NCBI GenBank assembly: GCA_018389105.1
Contig: JACATO010000049.1
Coordinates: 744,001 to 808,000, forward strand
DNA: 64,000 nt
Direction of reading: 5' to 3'
Source of the DNA: Nautilus pompilius
Taxonomy: Eukaryota > Mollusca > Cephalopoda > Nautilida > Nautilidae
The notes under the pieces were generated by a model that made no database searches, was not told where the DNA came from, and saw only the letters and a list, made by a program, of their open reading frames with translations. Of the stretch, positions 51,091-62,100 are shown piece after piece (within the stretch, counting starts at the first letter, position 1; each line of letters begins with the position of its first letter). Made by a program: the position numbers and the translations under genes.

Positions 51091-54000
51091 CTAAAAGGCA
51101 AATGAAATAAGGCTGACTGCTGTCTTGATGGTGATTCCCAATAGTGTCAGCAAACCGATGTATGCAAATGCTCCATGAACTCTCTTTTCAGGATCTAGAG
51201 AAAAGCAAGAAAAATTCACATATCACTAGTAGTAGTAGAGATTGACAATTTATTCAGTTTGAAAATGTGTAGTTTGGCACTTTACACAATTTTCCTCGCT
51301 TGCTTTCTCTCTGTCCTCCAGCTATAGTGTCTGCAGCCTGAGCTACCAAACTGATTTAGCAATAAACCATGCAGTGGGATGTGTACCATTCTAGGTCTAG
51401 TTAAGGGTTCTATGTACAAGAGGAGATTAAGTAGCATTGAAAATAGTGTATAGCGCAAAATCACTTTAAGAAAATGTTTCCAAAGAACACCTAACATGCA
51501 AAACCTACACGCAGTATAAGGATATGTACACATCTTTTCATAAACATTTAGAAAATTTTTCTGCCTTCTCTCATTTTAAAAACCTTATACATTAAGTAAA
51601 ACAATATGGGGTAACTGATATAAATTGTATGAATTTACTGAGAATAAAACATTTTCCCACAACTTAAAACACCATAAAGTTTGACAGAGGCATTGCTTGC
51701 TATATCCTGATAATGGGTGTAAATGACACCCTGTGGTTTTCATTACATTGAACCTTCATCTCATACTATATGCCAAGGCTTTAAAGTTCCAGGAGCACAT
51801 GGTTGCTGCCCAATGCACTTACAAAGCTCATCTTTGACATGTTCTATTGGATTGGGTCAGAAAATGAGCAGACTACAGAAGATGCTAACTTTCAAGAGGA
51901 AAATATCTATTTACAACCATATTTGCATGATGAGTCCTCTAAGTCAGCATAACACTGATATGGAACCAGCAGCAATGAGAAAGTTGGATTATTAGGAGGA
52001 GAAATCTGACAGTCTGCCAAAATTTATCCTCCCCCTTCCAATCTCATCCTATAGTGGTTATAGGTAACCAAATATTATTAGCAAATTGATTGAAAAACTT
52101 GAGACAAAAATTGGATCTTATCTAAATAACATGATTTTTCCTAATCTTTCATCAAAAAATAATTGGAAAAGTGAAAGTAGTTTTCAGATGAAATTCCAAT
52201 TCAGAAATTATTAATGTACATTTGTTCAGTTTACATAAGAAAACCTCAACTTAGCACTAGTAATTTTAACATCAGCAGTTAAAATTAAAATGTTAGAAAT
52301 AAAAAAAAGGCATCCTATTCTTTAAATTTCAGAAGATTCAAAGGAAGGAAATGAGTCCATAAAACATGTTTTGCAGAGTTGGCATTTTAAACCAGATGCT
52401 ACTTACTGGTTTTGGTTTCCATTTAATAAGTCTAAAAAGAAAGTAGAGAAAATACAGTTGTTAAAAGTGAGGCTTATCCACTACTTATCTCAAACAAACA
52501 TCTTGTATTGTTTTTTTTTTTTTTAATTTTTTATTATGGTTTCAATTTATTACTTTGTTCTTGGCTAAAATATTTTTTTTTTTACTGTTACTGCAACTCA
52601 CAGTGCTACAAGCTAATACTCCTAGCTTCATCCAATTACAAAGTGATAATAGGCAGTACCTCCTGAATAGTAGCCAAATGCATACACTATACGTCCCAGC
52701 ATCCAAATAACACCACAAGCAGCACTGAGTTTCTATAAAGATAAAAAAGAAGGCTGAAGCTATCTGTAAATTTTATAATCCAAAGCTGCACCACTTACAT
52801 CACTGAGTTAAAAACTGAATGGCTGGAATTCTACTATAAAGTATCAGAAAAAATTTTAATGTAACCTCAAATGTCCATATTTTTTCTAATAATCTTCATA
52901 ATATGTATTTAAAAATAATCGTAGAAGACTACTTCCGTAATATCTGTCTATAACCTGAAGAAGAAGAAAAAGAAAAAAAGCGAGAGACTCACTGGATACT
53001 GTAGACCTGAGAAAAACATCAGTACTAGAAATACTGGGTATCCCTCAAGACTGAAATTAGAAAAAACATTTATAACAACTTAAAGCATACAATCTGCATC
53101 TCTTCCTTTGTTAACTTAGCCCATAATTCCTAATCAGATTACTAAGTTCTAATTCGCGCAATAATTAAAGTGACTCTGAACACAATCCGAATCTGGTTTT
53201 AATCTGCCAATAATTTAGAAAACTTTCCCCACAATGTAACACTATCAAAACTAAGAATTCCCGATCATTACCAACTGCCTTCAAACATTTAGCTATTACA
53301 TCTGTCAGATGAAGTAAAACAGTAAGTCTGCCAGTGTTTGTTAGCAGTTCCAAGTCAGATTCTTTTGCTAACTTATAGATCTCAGACAACTGTTAAGTTT
53401 TCAGTGTTGCATTGTGGGAAGGTTTTCTAAATTACTGGCAGACAGACAAACCATTACATGCAGCAAATGCTTGTGGGTAGACTTTATAAAAACTAGATTT
53501 AATTAATGTTGACTTTTTATTTTAGTAAACTTTTCAACAAAACAGAATAAAGGGTTACCATCTCATTAACTACAAAACTGTTGTTTCTTATAGATAGGAT
53601 GCTATTCCTTTAAAAAAACAAATTTTTTATAATGTTATTAATCCTTGCTAAAGAGGCAGGAAGCAAACTGCTGAGAGAGAGAGAGAGAGAGATTAACACA
53701 GTTTCTAAATGGATTTTCTTGCTTGTTGACACCTTTGTTCATGTATGTTATCCTTACTTAGAGAGACTGAGCTTGCTAATACTGAATTTGGAGTTGTTGT
53801 TTTAACAGAAATCCAAAAATGTGTCCGCAGAGGTAGTTTATACCTGAAGATTCCACAACACATTAGGGGAAAAAACTTTTAGATCAGTTAATGAACCAAA
53901 GAGAAATAGGGAAAGTCAACAACTAAAATCTAATAGTGGATTTGACAGTAAAATTTGCAACAAAAACTAGTAAACAAAACGTTTTTTTCGTTTAAACCCA

Positions 54001-57000
54001 ACAGAGAAAAACAAGTGAATGTATATTTCTAGCATGGATCAGATTTTAACTTAATTTGTAGAAAATACTAGGTTAGATGCTAACATTAGTTGAACTGGCT
54101 TAAGCATTCTGATGGACTCTCTGGATACAGTTAAACATAGCATGTCTATCACCACACGTGGCTGGATACTGACTTACGTGTTCTGATGGACTCTCTGGAT
54201 ACAGTTAAACATAGCATGTCTATCACCACACGTGGCTGGATACTGACTTACGTGTTCTGATGGACTCTCTGGATACAGTTAAACATAGCATGTTTATCAC
54301 CACACGTGGCTGGATACTGACTTACGTGTTCTGATGGACTCTCTGGATACAGTTACATAGCATGTCTATCACCACACGTGGCTGGATACTGACTTACGTG
54401 TTCTGATGGACTCTCTGGATACAGTTAAACATAGCATGTCTATCACCACACGTGGCTGGATACTGACTTACGTGTTCTGATGGACTCTCTGGATACAGTT
54501 AAACATAGCATGTCTATCACACACGTGGCTGGATACTGACTTACGTGTTCTGATGGACTCTCTGGATACAGTTAAACATAGCATGTCTATCACCACACGT
54601 GGCTGGATACTGACTTACGTGTTCTGATGGACTCTCTGGATACAGTTAAACATAGCATGTCTATCACCACACGTGGCTGGATACTGACTTACGTGCTCTG
54701 ATGGACTCTCTGGATACAGTTAAACATAGCATGTCTATCACCACACGTGGCTGGATACTGACTTACGTGTTCTGATGGACTCTCTGGATACAGTTAAACA
54801 TAGCATGTCTATCACCACACGTGGCTGGGTACTGACTTACGTGTTCTGATGGACTCTCTGGATACAGTTAAACATAGCATGTCTATCACCACACGTGGCT
54901 GGATACTGACTTACGTGTTCTGATGGACTCTCTGGATACAGTTAAACATAGCATGTCTATCACCACACGTGGTTGGGTACTGACTTACGTGTTCTGATGG
55001 ACTCTCTGGATACAGTTAAACATAGCATGTCTATCACCACACGTGGCTGGATACTGACTTACGTGCTCTGATGGACTCTCTGGATACAGTTAAACATAGC
55101 ATGTCTATCACCACACGTGGCTGGATACTGACTTACGTGTTCTGATGGACTCTCTGGATACAGTTAAACATAGCATGTCTATCACCACACGTGGCTGGGT
55201 ACTGACTTACGTGTTCTGATGGACTCTCTGGATACAGTTAAACATAGCATGTCTATCACCACACGTGGCTGGATACTGACTTACGTGTTCTGATGGACTC
55301 TCTGGATACAGTTAAACATAGCATGTCTATCACCACACGTGTTGGGTACTGACTTACGTGTTCTGATGGACTCTCTGGATACAGTTAAACATAGCATGTC
55401 TATCACCATACGTGGTGGGTACTGACTTACGTGTTCTGATGGACTCTCTGGATACAGTTAAACATAGCATGTCTATCACCACACGTGGCTGGGTACTGAC
55501 TTACGTGTTCTGATGGACTCTCTGGATACAGTTAAACATAGCATGTCTATCACCACACGTGGCTGGATACTGACTTACGTGCTCTGATGGACTCTCTGGA
55601 TACAGTTAAACATAGCATGTCTATCACCACACGTGGCTGGATACTGACTTACGTGTTCTGATGGACTCTCTGGATACAGTTAAACATAGCATGTCTATCA
55701 CTATACATGGTTGGGTACTGAAAAGAAAAAAAAAAGAAACTTTGTTTTTTTGCTTCCATGATAAATTATTCAAGTTATCAGCAAAGCAAAGAACTGAAAA
55801 CTAATATATGAGCCGTGAGGAAGATGCATTTTTAATTATGGAAGTCTAGCTACCCGACATTGGATATCTCAGAAAATATTTCAAATTAAAAAAAAACTGA
55901 CAATGGATTTTTGGCTTATCAGAGATTATGAGTTTTAATGTTCCAACTAGGGCTTGTGTTTGATTTATTGTGGTTCCTATCATAGTTAATACATGTTTCA
56001 TTAAACATTTGCAAAAGTGGCTATATATAAGTGAGCAAATCTACCTGTCCCAGAAGAGCATGCAAGTTCTTCTGAAGCTGACTGTTATTTTTCTAGACTT
56101 GACCAGTTTTCTTTAATCATTAGTAATCAATTGAAGCATAAACTACAAATATCTGCCACCCACAAGCATACATTTTAGTGATGCAACGCAATAACGCAGA
56201 ATGAATTATGCATTTTCTTTTTTGGGTTGGACAATGTGCAAGTAGAATCATTTAAGGGAATTTGCCCTTTATCAAACGGAAGATTATTTTTTGAAAAAAT
56301 GTTTCATAAAAAGTGAATCAAAATTTTCTCTCTGGTGAGTGTTGAAGGTGCTAATAATCTTTCTTCAGTGGCTGCCAAACTAGTCAATTACCTGACCTCT
56401 AATGTAGACAGGTGGTCCTCGAACACAGACAAATACCAATGCAGATTTGACAACATTAGTGATGATACATTTTAAATATTAACAGCAGCAGAGATACGTT
56501 CTTGCTCACATCTAAAACTACATGGTAATAAAAAAATGCATACCCCTGTAAAATTATTCCCATTGGTACTTATATGTATCATTAAAGTGAGAAGACAACT
56601 TTTGAAACCCCAACTAATTTATTTCTTAGTCTAGGTCCCCTAATATTAACAGATATGATAAGGTTAAATTTTTTTTTAAATTGGCACAACTTTTTTTGTC
56701 ATATATAATCGGATTAAATTGTTAAATGTATAGAGAGCATAGATACATTACATCAAAATAACAGAATTAATTACAATGATACATCAATCTATAAATAGAT
56801 CAGATTGTATTTGTAGATAATAGTTAATATCAATGTAAAATAATGCTAAGAATCAGGTTAACTAAGACAGGCTGTAAATACTCCTTGATTCAATAACTTT
56901 TATCCAAGAAGATACACAAGATCTGAATTAAAGAGCACAAAGATGAGCAGCTGGATTCACAGAGTGGATGGATCTTATCTGGTGCCTGTTCATAACAGAT

Positions 57001-58990
57001 TCAGAAAAAGGGCAGGAATCAGTTATTTAAAGAATATCTCTTTGTGTTGGAGTAAGAACAGACTATATAGCAATAGTAAGAAAATCATAATAGTTTACCT
57101 TCTGCTGTTAACACAAGCTAAATCTCAAGCTAACCGAAGGCTGGTCTTCATATTTCAAAAAGCACTCAAACATCTGTGCCAATGCAGCTAAATGCAATTT
57201 AACAAAACTGGATCCAATGCAAAATCTATTAGGCATGTGAGAGAGAGACATCAGTAAGTAAAGAGAAATAAATGCTACAGTAATTACAAAAGAAAAAAGG
57301 CAAACAAACATGATTAAACACAAATGGATAACACTTCTGCACCAGATTACATCTTTCTAAAAAATATACAAAAAGAACTTCTGGATGTGCGTGTAAACCG
57401 CTGGCCATTTTGTATCATTATTCTGCAACAACAACGAAATTTTAAAAAAAATGTTCTTCCAGGTGAATGGACAGCAAAGAATATTTAAAAAGAGTGATAA
57501 AAATATTTAAAAATTAAATGTAACACATTTTTTCAGTGATGCAACTAAGATGGATGATCCTTTGAAAAGTTGATGTTCCATAATTTATTATTGTTAATAA
57601 TAATACAGGTAAGTTGTAGACATGGGTACTTAAAAATGTCAAATCTAAACAAGCTATCAAAATGGTTCAACAAGTGGAAAATGGAATATTTATGGCACGG
57701 AAGCCAAAACAGAGCCGGGGGAGAGCTCTGGCTATTGCATATGAGAAGCCTGGCCGTGTTACCCAGCTATTCCACACATCCTGCGGAGGGTCGGACCCTT
57801 GTCACACAAACCAGATTCTCGTCTGATCAGACAGCAGTTTTCAAATGGAAGAAAATAAATCAGATTTCCATGGAATTTACTCCTTAAGCAAGCAAACAAA
57901 GGGGTATCACATCCATCCATCAGAGAGCCTCATCTATCTGTAAACTCGCCAAAGTTAGCGGGGACAGGCAAGGATAACAACACGGGAAGGTGGGGGCGGC
58001 CATAACGACACGGTGAAGGGAGGGGCAGCCATAACGACACCGGGAGAGGGCGGCCATAACGACACGGGCAGGGGGGGGCGGCCATACGACACGGGAAGGG
58101 AGGGCAGCCATTACGACGCGGGAAGGGGAGGGGCAGCCATAACGACACCTGGAGAGGGGCCATACGAGGGGAGGGGGGCACCACAGGACACGACACAGGG
58201 GGGGAGAGGGACGAGGGAGAACACACCAGATTACGACGCGGGAGGGAGGGGCGGCATAACGACACGGGAGAGGGCGGCCATAACGACACGGGCAGGGAGG
58301 GGCAGCCATAACGACACGGGAAGGGGAGGGGCAGCCATAACGACACCGGGAGAGGGCGGCCATAACGACACGGGCAGGGAGGGGCAGCCATAACGACACG
58401 GGCAGCCATAACGACACCGGGAGAGGGCGGCCATTACGACGCGGGAAGGGGAGGGGCAGCCATAACGACACCGGGAGAGGGCGGCCATAACGACACGGGC
58501 AAGGAGGGGCGGCCATAACGACACGGGAAGGGGAGGGGCAGCCATAACGACACCGGGAGAGGGCGGCCATAACGACACGGGCAGGGAGGGGCAGCCATAA
58601 CGACACGGGAAGGGAGGGGCAGCCATAACGACACGGGAAGGGAGGGGCAGCCATAACGACACGGGAAGGGAGGGGCAGCCATTCGCGGGCGAGAGACTTA
58701 AAGCGAAAGTTTAAGGAGCGAGAGAAGAAAGCAGGAATTCTGCAGAATGGTCGGTTATAATAAAACCGTTTATTATTCGCCCCCCAACCCCCTTTTTTTT
58801 AAAGAGTTAGCAGGGAAGAGGCGAGGCGGCGCCACCATTTCTCGTCCAGCCCTACCTTCACCTCGAACTTCTTGCGCGCCCGCATGACGTTGTAGGCCAT
58901 CCACTGCAGCATGAAGATGGTCGCAACGAAAACCAGGAGGACGAAGCCGTAGCCGTCGGGTAGAAGGGCCAGAGCGGCGGAAGCAGCCAT
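51091..58990 (-). CDS. MGST3: microsomal glutathione S-transferase 3 (MAPEG family), complete
   Basis: Five coding exons on the minus strand: 58990-58856, 55717-55653, 53050-52993, 52732-52660 and 51194-51091. They join in phase to 144 residues. The protein is a four-helix membrane enzyme of the endoplasmic reticulum or outer mitochondrial membrane with glutathione transferase and peroxidase activity. It starts MAASAALALLPDGYGFVLLV; helix 1 runs to about residue 33 and is followed by the basic loop MRARKKFEVK. The family hallmark FNCIQRVHQNTLE comes next, then EGYPVFLVLMFFSGLQYP, then AACGVIWMLGRIVYAFGYYS, DPEKRVHG and a last helix to LISFAF. Length matches the family (about 150). The start at 58990 has a good context (GGCGATGGC); an in-frame ATG at 59062 is less likely. 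Exon 2 is the founder of the tandem array at 54107-55720. The gene faces arginine kinase tail to tail. Confidence 0.95.
53672..53692. repeat. (GA)n microsatellite in MGST3 intron 2
   Basis: About ten GA dinucleotides on the plus strand, between the exon-2 array and exon 3. Confidence 0.9.
54107..55720 (-). repeat. tandem array of 22 copies of MGST3 exon 2 (74-bp unit)
   Basis: Twenty-two head-to-tail units of 74 bp (a few of 72-73). Read on the gene's strand, each is the 65-nt exon 2 followed by GTAAGTCAG, so the unit border coincides with the exon borders. The copy nearest exon 1 (55653-55717) has a true acceptor and codes YPTMYSDRHA; most others code YPATCGDRHA or YPTTCGDRHA, and all go on to MFNCIQRVHQNT, or HQST in three copies. 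Four copies have small deletions: 2 nt in the unit starting at 54329, and 1 nt in those at 54475, 55288 and 55361. Twenty-one copies keep GTAAGT. The copy farthest from exon 1 (54107-54180) reads AATGCTTAAGCCAG where the donor should be. An in-frame TAA lies inside each ACGTAAGT, so reading through more than one copy would end the protein. Confidence 0.95.
55653..55717 (-). CDS. MGST3: MGST3 coding exon 2, founder-like copy of the array
   Basis: A 65-nt exon with a strong acceptor (a tract of about 20 pyrimidines, then CAG, at 55718-55740) and donor CAC/GTAAGT. It codes YPTMYSDRHA then MFNCIQRVHQNT, matching the MGST3 family segment between the first membrane helix and helix 2 (human YPIMYS...FNCIQRAHQNT). 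It is the only array copy with TMYS, the family-like sequence, and with a normal polypyrimidine tract. It is therefore the copy most likely to be spliced. Its donor is identical to those of the copies behind it. Confidence 0.92.
57958..58684. repeat. GC-rich minisatellite in MGST3 intron 1
   Basis: Variant units of about 25-28 bp, the commonest being AGCCATAACGACACGGGAAG then GGAGGGGC; a shorter type has CACCGGGAGAGGGCGGCC. About 27 units, more divergent toward the left. Every unit has several CpGs. It begins about 170 bp inside intron 1, just behind exon 1. The G-rich strand is the template for MGST3. Long open frames on both strands across it are artefacts of the repeat. Confidence 0.93.
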
Positions 58991-59004
58991 CGCCGAGACC
59001 GAAG

Positions 59005-59040
59005 CACGTGATCTCTGAATTACTGCCGAGTCATTGACGT
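59005..59040 (-). promoter_or_regulatory. MGST3 promoter or 5' UTR elements
   Basis: A palindromic CACGTG (59005-59010) and a TGACGT half site (59035-59040) lie just upstream of the MGST3 ATG in CpG-rich DNA without a TATA box. The start of transcription is not visible, so these may be promoter or 5' UTR. Confidence 0.35.
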
Positions 59041-59130
59041 CCCCCCCCCCGCCACAGAACACAGACAGCGATTCTCCTAAAATCTAATCCAGATAACGGT
59101 CGCCTTCTGTTAAAGATGAACGATGGAGCA

Positions 59131-59131
<1 letters not shown>

Positions 59132-59176
<45 letters not shown>
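59132..59176. repeat. (ATT)n microsatellite
   Basis: About 15 ATT triplets, 140 bp upstream of the MGST3 start codon. Confidence 0.95.
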
Positions 59177-62100
59177 TACGTATTGTATAGATGCTATTCA
59201 AATATTTTCTTCCCGCCTACCGTGATAGGGGAACTAAAATATTCCTATCCCTATTTGACTCAAATGTTCGCAGTCATTTAAATTTCGCTGTGATATTTTA
59301 ATCGCGAAGGGTGCACATTTAAAATGAAAGTAAGCATTTTGAAATTAAGAATATGTACGGACGATAACCTGGTTATACTTAGTGTATCATTTTTTATCTC
59401 CCTTGGTACACTAACTCAACTGATCGAAAACTTACTGGAAACTGTATTAACTTGAATAAATAAATAGGAAGATAAAGATGTTTAAAATTCAAATGTGACC
59501 GATTATTTCCTCTTTACTTTTTCTAAACATTGAGGGATATTTATTTAGGATACAAAACTGCACATCTATGTCGGCAACAGTGATAAATATAATAAACAAG
59601 ATTAAATAAATGACCAGTTAGTAGAACAAGATGTATGTTTTAGTCTCCTTTTGATGCTGGTCTGCCACATTAGAATTTTTACATCTGGGTTCGAAGTGAT
59701 GGGAAAAAATACAATTAATACCTAAGAATCTGATGGATGATAGAGTAATTATAAATGACTGGAGAACCGCTAACCAGCTGGTGATCCTGTTTACAGTGAG
59801 GGGAAAAGTCTATAGGATTCACTGCTGATTTACACCATGATCCTTCGCGACCTTTTGAGAAGATTAATTATGAATGTGTTTTTAAATAATTACTGCTAAT
59901 CAATCTGTGAAGTATCCGTGAATGATATTTGGAATTCTACAGGAGCCACTCGCGCTCACAAGACTACAGGGGCAGATTGAAATAGATCGGACAGTTTTCC
60001 TTCGGTCAAATGGAGTCATTCACCCAACAGTGAAATAATTGATAACATTTCATTCAAAATATGGGAAACTTACTGAAAACGAGAGTAAAACAGATACTTG
60101 ACACTGAAGTGCTCACTGTCGTTTGTCAAGTCTGAGTATTGCGATCTAACGAAATAGAGAAATCCAACCATTATAAAGGTGTCTGACTTAACGATGAGTA
60201 TAAGTTACAAATCAGTCATCAACGTCAGAATTAGTTTTATTGGAAACAAATAGCAGAAAACTAGTGAATGTAACCGGGAACCTGGGGCGGCGCCAGACCT
60301 CCAAAGTCTGTGGGCCTCACTAATCGACATATAGAGCAGCTTTTAGATATCGCACTGAAACAACAGTGTGAACGCCACATCTCGGGAGACGATCGAGAAG
60401 GAAGCGACCCGGGCTGGCTCTTCACACCAGGAACTGCACTGATGCCACCCGCCACATGCACAGGTTTGGACTTTTAGTGACAGAGTCAGTTGTGTCACCT
60501 GCTAAATCAGTCGGATCGTTTGACAGTTTATATGATCCAGTCTCCAGTTTTCCGTAAGCAATGAGAGTTGACATTCTCGGCCTCTATTACTGTTGATCCC
60601 TTAAGGTGATCACATTTCCTACTGGAGCACAGCTTGGCTCACGCCCTTCTTCAAAACAACCCACGTAATCCTGGCATGGAAACGAGCTGTTCCCCTTCGC
60701 GATTACCGACGGTGCCCGGCCTCGCAAGCGAGGTAAGCGGTGATACCCATTTTCTCCAGGTATCGCTGACCACCATCCTCACTGATGAGAGCACGGATTC
60801 TGTCAAAAGGAATTCCATATTTCTGAGCTGATTCGCTCACTAATCGACCCAGTTCTAAACTTTATGGCCCCTAAACAAACGCACTGCATTAAAAGAGACT
60901 TAAGTTCCAAACTTCCTTTTTCTTGCTGGCTTGAAGTTAAAGTGTCTGCAGTATGACACGCTCACATGGCTTTGGTAAGTACATTTTCCCACAACTTTCC
61001 ATAGCGAACTATCTCTCCGTCTGTACAGAAAGCAGCCCACTCACCTCTTTTCCCACTGCAGGCTCCCCTTTTGTGTACGGCAGCACCGTCGATGGCTTGT
61101 CGCAGTCTGCTGTACAAAACACCATCTCACCACTTTCGCATCTCGGCCACTTTTCTCGTTTTCACCGACCCGTTCGCTTAGCTACAAATATTATTGGTCG
61201 ACCGACCCGCAGTTTTGTAATTTCAAAGCTCGATTCTTCACGATTTCCTGGACTTCATTCAAATTTGTGACTTCCTTGATCTTTAACTACACATGGCATA
61301 ACAAATATACTGTACCACCTACTTTGACTTCTAAATTGTTGCTTATTTAAAATACTTTAAAAATCCTCAGATGTTTCAACCCTTAAAGGTCTATATGAAA
61401 TAAATTAATTTTAATAAATGAATTTAGATTGTATAAGAAAACTAAAAAAAAACTTAATAGAATTAAGTATTGGGTACAAAAATATATTGATGTCGGAGTT
61501 TAGGGTACATGATATTAAAATTGATCGAGTGACCAAAATGTAGACTAATATTTTTAAATATCTTTACTGACAGTAAGTCTCTCTCACAGTCTCTGAAGAG
61601 TGTAGGAAAAACTGGTCTGGAACTACAAGACCAACGAATACATGTTTGCTCACAGAACTATCTGAAAAAGGTTTCATATTTCTATTGCAGTTGGTCTACC
61701 AGGCAATGGAAAAACTGACATAATTCCATAGCTGCCATTTTATATCATCTTAGGGTCGTGTTATTGCTGACATTTGAGCATAAAAGAACACACCAACCAA
61801 AAATATTAAGGAGCTGTGTAGGGTTTTGGTGTGAAAACAACATAAACCTCGATTTAAAATATTATAATCAACAAATGTGCAAAGAGATTTTCTCAAGTTA
61901 TCCAAATATCTACGGGCGAAGATCAGCAGATTACGTGCAAGTTATTCTCCTTTAAATCCACAGATGTTCGTAGGATAGGAGAGGCCATTTCAGAGACTAG
62001 CTATTTTTGATCGATCTTCATGCGTATCGTGATCGATAGAAATTTCACAAAAACAAGAGTTGATCAAATCGAAGAGTCGCAGCGAACAAAAAATATATTT

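Noticed and set aside
52406-52440. Possible 25-nt microexon of MGST3 between exons 4 and 5
   Set aside because: Joining exon 4 directly to exon 5 gives YYSGDPEKRVHG, which matches the family. Including the segment breaks this.
54107-55720. CRISPR-like regular repeat array
   Set aside because: The units are contiguous with no variable spacers, the host is an animal, and the unit is an exon of MGST3.
57920-58682. Long open frames such as a 244-codon minus-strand frame
   Set aside because: Translation of the GC-rich minisatellite (PSRVVMAAPP repeats). The real MGST3 exon 1 ends at 58856.
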